Made by a program: the position numbers and the translations under genes
Shown here: positions 8,992 through 18,253 of the stretch, in pieces
How the letters are laid out: each line of letters begins with the position of its first letter
Position numbering within the stretch: position 1 is the stretch's first letter
The notes under the pieces: model-generated
Databases searched by the model: none
What the model was told of the DNA's origin: nothing
Seen by the model: only the letters and a program-made list of their open reading frames with translations
NCBI GenBank assembly: GCA_040877875.1
Contig: JBBDNC010000194.1
Coordinates: 1-54,138, forward strand
DNA from: JBBDNC01 sp040877875
Lineage (GTDB): Bacteria; Bacteroidota; Rhodothermia; Balneolales; Balneolaceae
Length of the DNA stretch: 54,138 bases
Direction: 5' to 3'

Positions 8992-9492
8992 AATAATGGG
9001 GTTGAGTCTTTAGTGTAATAGCCGTCAGTTCGCCAGAAAATACCGCTTATAATAGCAAAATCAAAACAAGCAATGGTTTTTATCGGGAAAATATGAGATG
9101 GTGGCTTAGACCTGATTTTGCCGGTTTAGAACAAGAAAGCGGAAGGGGCCTGCTTCCCGGCTTTTTACAACTCAAACAGGAGGAATTACCCGGCGCCGTT
9201 GCAACCGTATGATAGGGGACGTATAGACGGGATCCGGTAATGCGAAAATAGGCGCCTGGCTGTAGCTGTGCAAGTATTTTTTAAAGCAGCCGGAAGCTCG
9301 CCGGGATTTAGCCGGCGGGGCGTCCCACAACAGGGATTCTTTTATGGAATTCAAGCTGCTCTTCAGGATTTCCGGCGAGATGGATGGACCCGAAGGTTTT
9401 TGCAAAATTTTATTATCAAATGACCGTTGAATTTATAGTTCTTTAGCGGTATTTTTCCATTCTGTTTTTGAAAATAAAAATGAACTAAATTT
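8992..9492. other. Divergent intergenic region between gyrB and rpmB
   Basis: This roughly 500-bp stretch separates divergently transcribed gyrB (minus) and rpmB (plus) and must hold both promoters. The central part (about 9140-9400) is more GC-rich. A 77-residue minus-strand frame at 9172-9405 has no recognisable features and is proline/serine-rich in a way typical of antisense frames, so I do not call it. No structured RNA was recognised. Confidence 0.4.
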
Positions 9493-9738
9493 ATGGCACG
9501 CAAAGACGATATTAGCGGCAAAGGACCATTGAATGGTTATCGTTCTTCAAAATCGAATAATAAGACCAAGCACCGATTCAAACTGAATCTGAAGAAGCGG
9601 CGTTTTTATATCCCTGAAGAAGATCGGTGGGTGACATTAAAAGTAAGTGCAAAAACTTTACGCACGATCAATAAAAAAGGAATTAGTGCAGTCCTGAAGG
9701 ATGCAAAGAAAAAGGGAACACTTCTTAAAGAGGTATAG
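9493..9738 (+). CDS. rpmB: 50S ribosomal protein L28 (bL28)
   Basis: The 81-residue basic protein carries the L28 core (TGK-like SGKGPLNG near residue 8, NNKTKHRFKLNLKKRRF, then DRWVTLKVSAKTLRTINKKG). bL28 is a late-assembling large-subunit protein. The N-terminal cysteine seen in many homologues is replaced (MARKDDISGKG), so no zinc motif is present. It heads the L28-L33-DUF4295 cluster, an arrangement known from Bacteroidota; the gap to rpmG is two bases. No Shine-Dalgarno motif precedes the ATG (A/T-rich leader). Confidence 0.96.
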   Translation: MARKDDISGKGPLNGYRSSKSNNKTKHRFKLNLKKRRFYIPEEDRWVTLKVSAKTLRTINKKGISAVLKDAKKKGTLLKEV

Positions 9739-9740
9739 AC

Positions 9741-9905
9741 ATGGCTAAAGGCAATCGCATACAGGTTATTTTGGAATGCACGGAGAAACCGGGAAGCTCC
9801 AGGTATGTTACTACGAAAAATCGCAGAACGACACCTGACAGGATTGAGCTAAAAAAATATAATCCGGTTCTACGAAAACACACCGTTCATAAGGAAATTA
9901 AATAA
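9741..9905 (+). CDS. rpmG: 50S ribosomal protein L33 (bL33)
   Basis: The 54-residue protein starts MAKGNRIQVILECTE, continues GSSRYVTTKNRRTTPDRIELKKYNP and ends VHKEIK, the canonical bL33 pattern. Only one cysteine (ECTE) of the zinc-type set remains, so this is a zinc-independent form. It begins two bases after the rpmB stop and is surely co-transcribed. GAGG within the rpmB end, seven bases upstream of the ATG, could act as a ribosome-binding site, which is unusual for this window. Confidence 0.95.
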   Translation: MAKGNRIQVILECTEKPGSSRYVTTKNRRTTPDRIELKKYNPVLRKHTVHKEIK

Positions 9906-9927
9906 TAGAATCGACAGAATTTGAATT

Positions 9928-10098
9928 ATGGCTAAGAAACAGGCATTTGGAGCAGAGGCAGAACAGTTAAAAGCTGCTCACCGGAAAATGGCAAAAGTAA
10001 TTATTTCCACTAAAACCGGCAGAGGAAAGTTTGCCTACAGGGAAGCGATGGTTGACCAGGAATCTGTAAAAGATTTTATTGAGAAGAATAAGTCCTGA
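9928..10098 (+). CDS. DUF4295 family small ribosome-associated protein
   Basis: The 56-residue basic protein (MAKKQAFGAEAEQLKAAHRK, ending VKDFIEKNKS) fits the DUF4295 family. Its members follow rpmB-rpmG in Bacteroidota and have the pattern MAKK, K-V-I, S-x-K-T-G, then MV and VKDF. My recollection is that a protein of this type was assigned as an extra large-subunit ribosomal protein in a Bacteroidota ribosome structure; I cannot verify that here. It is the third gene of the ribosomal operon, 22 bp after rpmG, and is followed by a strong terminator. Its presence is a good lineage marker. Confidence 0.88.
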   Translation: MAKKQAFGAEAEQLKAAHRKMAKVIISTKTGRGKFAYREAMVDQESVKDFIEKNKS

Positions 10099-10133
10099 AC
10101 ATTTGGGACCTCCCGGGAGTAGGAAAGTCGTTT

Positions 10134-10170
10134 AAGGTTGCATCCGCATACGGGTGGAACCTTTTTTTTT
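10134..10170 (+). terminator. Rho-independent terminator of the rpmB-rpmG-DUF4295 operon
   Basis: The arm AAGGTTGCATCCG pairs with CGGGTGGAACCTT over 13 positions with one mismatch and one G-T pair, around a CATA loop. It is followed directly by a run of T residues. It lies 35 bp beyond the DUF4295 stop. Confidence 0.92.
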
Positions 10171-10186
10171 GTGTACCTTCTTTTAT

Positions 10187-10219
10187 AAGCGAGAAGTGAG
10201 AAAAATAAAAAGGCAAAAC
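10187..10219. repeat. Heptad-type low-complexity tract
   Basis: A purine-rich stretch (AAGCGAGAAGTGAG, then AAAAAGGCAAAAC) whose reverse complement reads as degenerate heptads of the kind TTTTGCC and ACTTCTC. It has the same composition and units as the tracts near 19690, 29900 and 34508. It lies just after the ribosomal operon terminator. Confidence 0.45.
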
Positions 10220-10307
10220 ATGTTCGTATACGGATCATCCACTTGAATTCAGTTTCTGAGTCCTGTTAACTATTTTTTAATTTGAACGATTGAAACCCGA
10301 TAAGAGA

Positions 10308-10769
10308 ATGAGTATTAAAGATCGAATACTTGACGATATAAAAAAGGCCATGAAGGCAAAAGATTCAGACCAGTTAAGAGTCTTGCGTTCTATTAAATCC
10401 AAACTGATGGAGAAGGAAATCAGTGAGCGAAAAGGCGGGGAAGCATCTGCTATCCCCGACGAGCAGGCGGTAGAAGTATTGATGAAAGCAGCCAAACAGC
10501 GGCGTGAATCGATCGAACAATTTGAAAAAGGAAATCGTGAAGACCTTGCCGGGAAGGAAAAAACGGAACTCAAAGTCATCGAATCCTATCTGCCTGAAAT
10601 GATGGATGAGGAGGAGGTCCGGGCAGTGGTCAGAGAAAAAATCAACGAGCTCGGAGCTTCAACGATGGCCGATATGGGGAAGGTCATGGGAGTTTTGATG
10701 GATGAACTGAAAGGAAAAGCCGAAGGTTCGACGGTCAGCAGTCTTGTCAAAGAGGAACTTTCAAACTGA
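10308..10769 (+). CDS. yqeY: GatB/YqeY domain protein
   Basis: The 153-residue protein (from ATG 10308; an in-frame TTG at 10290 is less likely) matches the YqeY family. It has an N-terminal helical part (ILDDIKKAMKAKDSDQLRVLR), then EKGNREDLAGKE, ELKVIESYLPEMM, and the C-terminal GatB/YqeY tRNA-binding-like fold ending MGKVMGVLMDELKGKAEGSTVSSLVKE. It resembles the tail domain of the GatB subunit of tRNA amidotransferase, but the role of free-standing YqeY is not settled. It starts a tight run with cvpA (4 bp gap) and tyrS (2 bp gap). Confidence 0.93.
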   Translation: MSIKDRILDDIKKAMKAKDSDQLRVLRSIKSKLMEKEISERKGGEASAIPDEQAVEVLMKAAKQRRESIEQFEKGNREDLAGKEKTELKVIESYLPEMMDEEEVRAVVREKINELGASTMADMGKVMGVLMDELKGKAEGSTVSSLVKEELSN

Positions 10770-10773
10770 CCTG

Positions 10774-11331
10774 ATGAATTGGCTTGATCTGGTTATACTG
10801 CTTCCCATCGGTTATTTTGCATACAGGGGTTTTGTAAATGGACTGGTGAAGGAAGTATTTAGTATTGCCGGTATTCTTCTGGCTGTATTTGTCACCTTCA
10901 CCTATATGGATGAAGTTTCCGCTTTCCTGGAACCGTATATTCATCAACCCCGGGATATATTGATTTTGATATCCGGTGTTTTTCTTTTTATTGGAATCCT
11001 GGTGGTGGTTCATTTCACGGCTTTTCTGATCCGGAAATTACTGGAAGTGATCAAGCTGAATATCATTAACAGCCTGTTCGGTTTTGTATTCGGAGGAGTA
11101 AAGGCTGCTATCGTCATCAGTGCATTTCTCCTTTTTCTTGTTGGGTTTGACGTGCCTGACGATCAGGCCCGGAGTCAGTCATTATCCTATTCGCCCGTTA
11201 TTCAATTGGCACCCAGGGCCTATAATGTGATTGCAAAAGTTTACCCCGGGGTGGATGACTTTGTATCCACGATCCGGGATACCCTTGAAGAATCGAATCC
11301 TATTCAAAATTTACCATTTTTTAATAGATAA
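10774..11331 (+). CDS. cvpA: CvpA family inner-membrane protein
   Basis: The 185-residue protein has four predicted membrane segments and the CvpA opening MNWLDLVILLPIGYFAYRGF with VNGLVKEVFSIAGILLAVF. The family is named for colicin V production and is linked to envelope stress and motility in other bacteria; its molecular function is unknown. I chose ATG 10774, because the longer frame from 10744 overlaps yqeY. It lies between yqeY and tyrS in an apparent three-gene operon. Confidence 0.88.
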   Translation: MNWLDLVILLPIGYFAYRGFVNGLVKEVFSIAGILLAVFVTFTYMDEVSAFLEPYIHQPRDILILISGVFLFIGILVVVHFTAFLIRKLLEVIKLNIINSLFGFVFGGVKAAIVISAFLLFLVGFDVPDDQARSQSLSYSPVIQLAPRAYNVIAKVYPGVDDFVSTIRDTLEESNPIQNLPFFNR

Positions 11332-11333
11332 CT

Positions 11334-12548
11334 ATGGCATTTTCGAAGATTGACGACCAGTTAGAAGTGATTAAAAGAGGTACGGTTGAAATTGTACCGG
11401 AGGATGAGCTGACTCAAAAACTGAAAAAGTCTAAAGAAAAAAAACAACCTCTCCGCATTAAATTGGGTTGTGATCCAACACGACCTGATTTGCATCTGGG
11501 ACATTCGGTAATCTTGCGAAAATTGCGGCAGTTTCAGGACCTGGGGCATCACGCGATCTTGATCATCGGTGACTTTACTGCTTTGATCGGTGATCCCTCC
11601 GGACAAAATAAAACCCGTCCGGCATTAACCTCCAGGGAGATCAAGGAAAATGCAAGAAGTTATTTGGACCAGGCAGGGAAAATCCTGGACCTGGAAAGAT
11701 TGGAAATCGTTTATAACTCCGAATGGCTGGGAAGCATGAAATTCCAGGATGTGATTCGCCTCAGTTCTAAACTGACGGTAGCCCGGATGATCGAGCGGGA
11801 TGATTTTTCAAAGAGGTTTAAAAGCAATGAACCGATAGCCCTTCACGAATTTCTCTATCCCCTTGCACAGGGAGAAGATTCTGTGCATTTGAAATCAGAT
11901 GTGGAACTGGGAGGAACCGATCAGAAATTCAACCTGCTGGTGGGACGAAATTTGCAATCGCAGGAAGGCCAGGATCCTCAAATATGCCTGATGATGCCCT
12001 TGCTCGTGGGTACGGACGGATCCAGAAAGATGTCCAAGTCGTACGATAATTACATCGGGATTGCCGAGGATGCAAAGGATATGTATGGGAAGGTTCTCTC
12101 TATTCCGGATCATCTGATTTATAACTGGTTTGAATTGTTGACGGATGTTCCCGTGGAAGAGCTTCCGGCGTATAAGGAAAAAGCTGAAAACGATCCCCGT
12201 AATACAAAACATGAGCTGGCACATATCCTGACGACGATGTATCACGGAGAATACTCTGCAAGGGAAGCCAGAAAGCATTTCGAGCAGACTGTCATCAACA
12301 AGGAAATACCGGACGATTCACTGACCCTTGCATTTGATGCCGGAAGCTCGCATCGTTTACTGGATGTCATCGCAAAAACAGAATTCACATCCAGCAATGG
12401 GGAGACCAAACGTCTTATGAAACAGGGCGGGGTCTCGCTTGATGATGAGAAAGTAACGGATATCGGTTTCGAACTGACTTTCGAGAAAGGGAAGAAGCAT
12501 ACCCTGAAAGTAGGCAAGCGAAATTTTGCCATTCTTGAAAGCCGGTAA
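11334..12548 (+). CDS. tyrS: Tyrosyl-tRNA synthetase
   Basis: TyrRS charges tRNA-Tyr with tyrosine. The 404-residue class I synthetase has HIGH as HLGH (54-57, in PTRPDLHLGH) and KMSKS at 232-236 (SRKMSKSYDN). A C-terminal S4-like RNA-binding domain follows (RLMKQGGVSLDDEKVTD). The sequence around HLGH and LGGTDQKFNLLVGR resembles the TyrZ/TyrS2 subtype rather than the E. coli type. The ATG lies two bases after the cvpA stop, so it is probably co-transcribed. Confidence 0.96.
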   Translation: MAFSKIDDQLEVIKRGTVEIVPEDELTQKLKKSKEKKQPLRIKLGCDPTRPDLHLGHSVILRKLRQFQDLGHHAILIIGDFTALIGDPSGQNKTRPALTSREIKENARSYLDQAGKILDLERLEIVYNSEWLGSMKFQDVIRLSSKLTVARMIERDDFSKRFKSNEPIALHEFLYPLAQGEDSVHLKSDVELGGTDQKFNLLVGRNLQSQEGQDPQICLMMPLLVGTDGSRKMSKSYDNYIGIAEDAKDMYGKVLSIPDHLIYNWFELLTDVPVEELPAYKEKAENDPRNTKHELAHILTTMYHGEYSAREARKHFEQTVINKEIPDDSLTLAFDAGSSHRLLDVIAKTEFTSSNGETKRLMKQGGVSLDDEKVTDIGFELTFEKGKKHTLKVGKRNFAILESR

Positions 12549-12700
12549 TCAAACACATATGAATTAAATACCGGTTTGTATTATACTTGAATGGAACCTT
12601 TTTTGATCCATTCTGTCGACCGGCACAGGGTTGGGTTTATTCGGGACTTCTTAAATCATCCCTGATCATACGACGGTTAAATTTGAATTAATCTTTCGAG

Positions 12701-13150
12701 ATGGGTACACATTACAAAGGAACCAGGGATGAAGTCGTTACACTCAACGCTTTTATCAAACTCATGCGGGCAACGGAAACGGTTAACATTCATCTCAACC
12801 GGCATCTTGCCGAAAACAATTTAACGGTCAGCCAGTTCGGAACGCTTGAAGTTCTCCTTCACCTGGGTCCGCTGAATCAAAGTGCCATCGGTCAGAAACT
12901 TCTTAAAAGCGGAGGAAATATCACCATGGTGATCGACAATCTTGTAAAAAACAAGTGGGTAAAGCGGGAACGGGATCCTGAAGATCGAAGAGCGGTTCTC
13001 ATCCATCTGACGGATAAAGGCAAAACCTTTATTGAAAATTTTTTCCCGAAGCATTTATCCAGGATCCGGGAGGAATTTTCCGTACTGACATTGGATGAAA
13101 AAAAAGAACTGGCCAGAATCTGCAAAAAACTTGGGAAAAAGGAATCTTGA
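12701..13150 (+). CDS. MarR family transcriptional regulator
   Basis: The 149-residue protein has the MarR winged-helix layout: N-terminal dimerisation helix, LTVSQFGTLEVLLHLGPLNQ, a recognition helix near GGNITMVIDNLVKNKWVKR, the wing DPEDRRAVLIHLTDKG, and a C-terminal helix. MarR proteins are usually small-molecule or redox-responsive repressors. No cysteines typical of OhrR are seen. The target is unclear: the next gene downstream is comEC, 268 bp away, and tyrS lies upstream. Confidence 0.9.
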   Translation: MGTHYKGTRDEVVTLNAFIKLMRATETVNIHLNRHLAENNLTVSQFGTLEVLLHLGPLNQSAIGQKLLKSGGNITMVIDNLVKNKWVKRERDPEDRRAVLIHLTDKGKTFIENFFPKHLSRIREEFSVLTLDEKKELARICKKLGKKES

Positions 13151-13202
13151 GCCGTTCTTGTCGATCTCTGGCAGTTGATTTTTTAAACGTAAACAGGAGT
13201 TT

Positions 13203-13255
13203 ACCTTTCCTCTTGCCCTCTTGCCCTCTTGCCTTGACTCCCCTTTCCTTTCTTT
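13203..13255. repeat. Octamer/heptamer pyrimidine tract
   Basis: Three perfect direct copies of CCTCTTGC (13209-13232) are followed by degenerate pyrimidine-rich units (CTTGACT, CCCCTTT, CCTTTCTTTG) and preceded by TTTACCTTT. It lies in the 268-bp gap between the MarR gene and comEC. It is one of the clearest members of the window's short-period repeat family. Confidence 0.7.
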
Positions 13256-13418
13256 GATTTAAAGCATCCGTCTTCATGAAACTTCGTTTGAGATTCCGGG
13301 CATCGTATTCGTACGTGTTCAAGAGAGGGGGGTAGAACGGCAAAGGAAGTGCGGGTTTATTGAGAAAGAGGGTACTTCCATTCGTGTAAGGATTTCTACA
13401 AGAGCAGATCGTACAGAT

Positions 13419-15845
13419 ATGGAGAGACGATCTGAATATCAATTTCCCTGGGCGCGATATCCGGCTGTTCGAATGGCCTTTCTTCTCGCTTTGGGCATCC
13501 TGTTAACCGAAATAATGGTGCTTCCAGCCGCCATCTGGTTCATTCTGTGGGCAGCTTTATTTGGAGTTTGGGCCAGTTTCGAATATCTGGCACGCACTAC
13601 CCTGAAAATTAGCTGTCAAGGTTTAACAATAGGCACTTATTTGCTTCTTCTGGTCCTTTTCGGAAGCTGCCTGGCCGAAGCTGACCGGCTTCGAAGAAGG
13701 GGAGAAAAAGAGCCGGCAAAGAAGCTGGAGTTATTTAGCTGGGAAGAAATTTCAATAACCGGGGTGATAAACGAAGTTTATCCTGCCTCATCCGGCCGGC
13801 CGACCCTGACCCTGTCAGCGGAGAGTTCTGTGATCGAAGGAAGGATCTGGAGAAAAAAATTTAAGATCCGGCTTTATGGACGAAATGAACTGTACCGGGA
13901 TCTGCCGGAATTCGAAATCGGGTCCCGGCTGACCGCCAGGGTCAGGCTCTTTCCTCTTTCCGAACCGCTAAATCCCGGACAGTTTAATTATAAAGGTTAT
14001 CTGGAAAGCCGGGGTATTCATCTCCATGGAGAAATATCGGAGATTCTGGAAAGTCAGGAGCCGGCCGGCAATATTTCCTGGATTTATATAAGAAGAGAAT
14101 TCCACAGGAAAATAGATGTTCTCTTCCGGGGAAATACAGGTCCGTTGGCAAAAGCTCTTCTTACAGGATACAAACAGGAACTGAATGTGGATGAAAGGAG
14201 GAGATTCTCCCGCGCCGGCCTTTCGCATTTGATGGCTGTATCCGGATTACATGTCGGCTTCATCATCGCACCCATCTGGATGGTGTTGTCCTGGTTAAGA
14301 CAGCTACCCTATGGGAAGGTGATCGGGTTGATCCTTCTGATCACCACTCTTTTCGGGTTTGCAGGGTTGACGGGTTTCAGTGCATCCGTTAATCGAGCTT
14401 CCCTGATGCTGGGGTTGTTGGCTGTCGGGAAATTGTTTCACAAAGTCAGGGATTCGATGAATTTGATGGGAGCGAGCGCTCTGATTCTCTTGATCCTTCA
14501 ACCGAACGGGATCTATCAAATTGGATTCCAGCTTTCATTTGCTGCCGTCACTGTGATACTGTTGACGCTTCCGGTCATCTACCCTATGATTCCCAATAAT
14601 TGGAGAAGGGGGTTCCGGGGAAAATGGTTGATGGTCGTGTCGATTTCATTCGTTGTGCAATGGGGGCTTTATCCCATACTGGTTCATTACTTCCATGAAT
14701 ATTCTTTGATCGGGCCGCTCGCCAATGCCCTGGTAGTTCCGGTGCTTGCCGGAGTCGTTCCCTTCTCATTGATTCTTCTCTTCCTGTTTGATTTCTGGCC
14801 TGCCGGAGTCTTGTGGCTGAACCTGCCGAACCAGGGGTCGTTACACTACATTCATTCGGTTGCTGACGTTCTGGGTGAGTGGCAGGGAAGCTGGATCGAA
14901 GCCGCTCCTTCCGGCGGCTGGATCTTTATGATCTGGTTTTTATTATTCGCTTTGCTTTCATCCAGCAGGATTCCGGCACTCAGGTGGAAAATTTTAATCG
15001 GTTTGTTATTCGTATTCTTTCTGTATCAGATCCAGGTCCTGTCAAAGAGAATGTCCCCTTCAAAACTGGAGGTGGCAGTTTTGGATGTAGGGCAGGGAGA
15101 TGCAATTTTTATTAAGACTCCGGCGGGCAAGAACTGGATGATTGACACAGGCCGGGGGTCCTCCGATTCCAACAGCGGTGAGCAGGTGATTTTACCCTAT
15201 TTAAAGAGCAAAGGAGTCAAACGCCTCCACGCAGTCATATTAACGCATCCCCATGCCGATCATCTTGGTGGAATGAAGTCCCTGATTGAGGAAATTCAAA
15301 TCGACACGATTTATCAGAACGGATATCCCTATCGGTCTGTTTTGTATGAAGATTTTCTCCGGCAAAGTAAAGAGGCGGGGATTCCCCTTAAAGCTCTCAA
15401 ATCCGGACAGATTCTTCAGCCGGATCCTTCCATCCGGATGTATATTCTGGGTCCGGTGAATACCGGTGAGCCGGCAGCATCCCCTAACGATCACTCTGTC
15501 GTTTTGAAACTGGTGTATCACCAAACAAGCTGGCTGTTCCCCGGGGACGCGGAGAAGGTGCAGGAGGAAAGGCTCGTAAAGAGATACGGGGATTTTCTAC
15601 GTTCGGATTTCCTGAAGATTGCCCATCACGGCAGTCAAACCAGTTCCCATCAGCTATTTCTGAGGAAGGTTCATCCGTCTGTCGCCGCAGGATCCCTTGC
15701 ATTTCGTAATTCTTATGGCCATCCTCATCCGGATGCCATTAGGCGTTTAAAACAATATTTGGACGATTTATACTTTACAAGTCTGGAGGGAGGTTTGATT
15801 TTTGAAAGTGACGGAAGGAAGATTGAACGAAAATACTGGCATTAG
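13419..15845 (+). CDS. comEC: DNA internalization/competence protein ComEC/Rec2
   Basis: ComEC forms the inner-membrane channel through which single-stranded DNA enters during natural transformation. The 808-residue protein shows an N-terminal hydrophobic/DUF4131 region and a central multi-membrane Competence domain (LSHLMAVSGLHVGFI, then GFAGLTGFSASVNRASLM). A C-terminal metallo-beta-lactamase domain begins near 555 (VAVLDVGQGDAIFIKTP), with HPHADH at 610-615 and a later HHGS. All three parts are present, so it is full-length. The ATG at 13419 leads directly into the first membrane region. No other competence gene is in the window. Confidence 0.95.
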   Translation: MERRSEYQFPWARYPAVRMAFLLALGILLTEIMVLPAAIWFILWAALFGVWASFEYLARTTLKISCQGLTIGTYLLLLVLFGSCLAEADRLRRRGEKEPAKKLELFSWEEISITGVINEVYPASSGRPTLTLSAESSVIEGRIWRKKFKIRLYGRNELYRDLPEFEIGSRLTARVRLFPLSEPLNPGQFNYKGYLESRGIHLHGEISEILESQEPAGNISWIYIRREFHRKIDVLFRGNTGPLAKALLTGYKQELNVDERRRFSRAGLSHLMAVSGLHVGFIIAPIWMVLSWLRQLPYGKVIGLILLITTLFGFAGLTGFSASVNRASLMLGLLAVGKLFHKVRDSMNLMGASALILLILQPNGIYQIGFQLSFAAVTVILLTLPVIYPMIPNNWRRGFRGKWLMVVSISFVVQWGLYPILVHYFHEYSLIGPLANALVVPVLAGVVPFSLILLFLFDFWPAGVLWLNLPNQGSLHYIHSVADVLGEWQGSWIEAAPSGGWIFMIWFLLFALLSSSRIPALRWKILIGLLFVFFLYQIQVLSKRMSPSKLEVAVLDVGQGDAIFIKTPAGKNWMIDTGRGSSDSNSGEQVILPYLKSKGVKRLHAVILTHPHADHLGGMKSLIEEIQIDTIYQNGYPYRSVLYEDFLRQSKEAGIPLKALKSGQILQPDPSIRMYILGPVNTGEPAASPNDHSVVLKLVYHQTSWLFPGDAEKVQEERLVKRYGDFLRSDFLKIAHHGSQTSSHQLFLRKVHPSVAAGSLAFRNSYGHPHPDAIRRLKQYLDDLYFTSLEGGLIFESDGRKIERKYWH

Positions 15846-15913
15846 AAGTTTGAACCCGATGGCTGGATCCTGTAAATTCGAGGGTTAATGTAAATGATGG
15901 CAAGTAGATCTGA

Positions 15914-16141
15914 ATGGTTAAAAAAAAGGAGGAACAACCGGGTTTTGAAGAAGCTTTAAAAAAGCTCGAAGCAATTGTGGAAAAGCTTGAAGATCCGGAT
16001 GTATCCCTTGAAGAATCAATCGAATTGTATGAAGAAGGGGTGGAACTTTCCCGTTACTGTTCCGAATCACTGGAGGAAGCTGTTCTGCGGATCGAAAAAA
16101 TTAATGAAAAATCGGAATCTGAATCAGGAACGGATCAATAA
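15914..16141 (+). CDS. xseB: Exodeoxyribonuclease VII small subunit
   Basis: The 75-residue acidic protein has the XseB two-helix pattern: FEEALKKLEAIVEKLE, then VSLEESIELYEEGVELSRYC and a C-terminal helix with RIEKI. XseB binds XseA to form the single-strand-specific exonuclease VII. The large subunit XseA is not encoded in this window. The stop TAA is directly followed by the dxs ATG with no intervening base, an xseB-dxs arrangement common in other bacteria. Confidence 0.95.
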   Translation: MVKKKEEQPGFEEALKKLEAIVEKLEDPDVSLEESIELYEEGVELSRYCSESLEEAVLRIEKINEKSESESGTDQ

Positions 16142-18067
16142 ATGAAGGAAATAAAAAAACCGACTCCCGGTTCTTTATTATCGGATATTCATTCACCGGC
16201 CGATCTGAAAAAACTCAAACCCGAACAGCTTCGGGAAGTCTGTGATCAACTCAGGGATTATATTATTGAGACCGTTTCGATTCACGGCGGACATTTTGGT
16301 GCCAGCCTGGGGGTCGTTGAACTGACGGTTGCCCTTCACTATATCTATGATACTCCTGAAGATCTGCTTCTGTGGGATGTAGGCCATCAGGCGTACGGGC
16401 ATAAAATTCTTACCGGAAGGCGAGAGATTTTTCATACAAACCGCCAGTATAAAGGACTTTCCGGTTTCCCGAAACGATCGGAAAGTGAATACGATACATT
16501 TGGAGTGGGCCATTCAAGTACTTCCATTTCCGGAGCTTTGGGGATGGCGGTTGCAAGGGACCTTGACAAATCCGATAAAAAAGTCGTTGCCGTGATCGGG
16601 GATGGCGCCATGACTGCGGGACTTGCATTCGAAGGCATGAACAATGCCGGGGCGCTGGACAGGGATCTGCTGGTTATCCTGAATGACAATAACATGTCGA
16701 TCGATCCGAACGTGGGGGCACTGAAAGAATATCTGGCTGAAATCACTACGAGCAAGACGTTCAATAAGCTGCGGGATGAAATTTACGATCAGCTTGGGCA
16801 TTTCAAGAAAGCCGGTGACAAAATGAGGAAAGTCGCCTCGAGACTGGAACGGGCGATTACTGCAGCAATGACTCCGGGAGCTTTATTTCAGGCACTCGGA
16901 TTCAAGTATTACGGGCCGGTAGACGGCCACAATGTGGATACTCTTCGGCGGCATCTTGAAGATTTGAGGACCGTATCCGGTCCCAAGTTGTTGCATATCG
17001 TGACGGTGAAGGGAAAGGGTTTTGCTCCTGCGGAAAGGGAGCAAACCAAATGGCATGCACAGAGCAGTCCGTTCGACAAGATTACCGGCAAATCCTTGGT
17101 TCCTCCAGACAAAAAGGTTCAACCCCCCAAGTATCAGCATGTTTTTGGCGAAGCCCTGGTAGAACTTGCGGAATCGGATGAGCGGATTGTCGGGATCACT
17201 CCAGCGATGCCAAGCGGATCCAGTCTTTGGCCGATGATGAAGGCTTTTCCCGAACGTTCCTTTGATGTAGGAATCGCCGAACAGCATGCGGTAACTTTTG
17301 CTGCCGGCCTGGCTGCTGAAGGTAAAAAGCCGTTTGCCGCTCTCTACTCAACTTTCCTGCAGCGGGCCTACGATCAGGTGATCCACGACGTTGCGGTACA
17401 GAAACTCCCGGTGGTTTTTTGTATTGACCGCGCCGGCCTGGTGGGGGCCGACGGACCGACGCATCACGGCCTGTATGATATTTCCTATCTGCGAGCAGTT
17501 CCGAATTTTATCGTCTCCTCACCCTTGCATGAACAGGATTTGAGAGACATGATGTATACCGCTTCCAAATATGAAGAATCGGCTTGGGCGATTCGATATC
17601 CGAGGGGACGCGCTACGGGAATGGAAACCCGAAAAGAGTTTAAAGCGATGGAAATCGGCAAGGGCGTTTGCTTGCGTGAGGGGAATAACGTTGCCGTGCT
17701 GAGTTTTGGCCCGATTGGAAAATATGTGATTGAAGCGGCCGACCGGCTGGGCGAAGAAGGGATTCAAATCGGACATTTTGATATGCGCTTTGCAAAGCCC
17801 CTTGATACCGGCCTGATCGATGAAATCCTCCGTAATTACGATGCGATTCTTACTCTTGAAGATGGAACGCGGCTGGGAGGATTCGGATCGGCTGTTGCTG
17901 AATATGTTGTGTCCAGGCCGGAACGGGTTCCTGTTAAAATATTGGGAGTGCCCGACAGAATTGTAGAACATGGAACCCAGCGGGAATTGCATGATGAAGT
18001 CGGCATCGGCCCGGAGGGCCTTCTTGTAGAGATCAAAGAGGCTTTGGAGGTCGGGCAGAAAGCTTAG
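16142..18067 (+). CDS. dxs: 1-deoxy-D-xylulose-5-phosphate synthase
   Basis: DXS condenses pyruvate and glyceraldehyde 3-phosphate, with thiamine diphosphate, in the first step of the MEP isoprenoid pathway. The 641-residue protein has HGGHFGASLG near residue 48, GHQAYGHK, the ThDP motif GDGAMTAG (153-160) with a distal NDNNMS, and the proton-relay glutamate Glu380 in GIAEQHAV. A transketolase C-terminal domain follows (LEDGTRLGGFGSAV). It is translationally adjacent to xseB and followed 186 bp later by queA. Confidence 0.98.
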   Translation: MKEIKKPTPGSLLSDIHSPADLKKLKPEQLREVCDQLRDYIIETVSIHGGHFGASLGVVELTVALHYIYDTPEDLLLWDVGHQAYGHKILTGRREIFHTNRQYKGLSGFPKRSESEYDTFGVGHSSTSISGALGMAVARDLDKSDKKVVAVIGDGAMTAGLAFEGMNNAGALDRDLLVILNDNNMSIDPNVGALKEYLAEITTSKTFNKLRDEIYDQLGHFKKAGDKMRKVASRLERAITAAMTPGALFQALGFKYYGPVDGHNVDTLRRHLEDLRTVSGPKLLHIVTVKGKGFAPAEREQTKWHAQSSPFDKITGKSLVPPDKKVQPPKYQHVFGEALVELAESDERIVGITPAMPSGSSLWPMMKAFPERSFDVGIAEQHAVTFAAGLAAEGKKPFAALYSTFLQRAYDQVIHDVAVQKLPVVFCIDRAGLVGADGPTHHGLYDISYLRAVPNFIVSSPLHEQDLRDMMYTASKYEESAWAIRYPRGRATGMETRKEFKAMEIGKGVCLREGNNVAVLSFGPIGKYVIEAADRLGEEGIQIGHFDMRFAKPLDTGLIDEILRNYDAILTLEDGTRLGGFGSAVAEYVVSRPERVPVKILGVPDRIVEHGTQRELHDEVGIGPEGLLVEIKEALEVGQKA

Positions 18068-18253
18068 ATGAAGTCAAGAATTCTGAGGCCAGAGGCGTAA
18101 AGTAAATGATCAAACGTCTGCAAACAGGGCCCCTGGCTTATCCGCCGTTTCATGGATTTCAGCCCTTTACCCCTGATTCCTGCATTTTCCGAAAGACTTT
18201 TGCTGGAAACCTGGATTTTACAAACTATTGTCAGCCGCTGCGAGTTTTTCTCT

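Noticed and set aside
9172..9405. A 77-codon minus-strand frame between gyrB and rpmB
   Set aside because: No recognisable fold, no signal for translation, and biased composition; left as intergenic.
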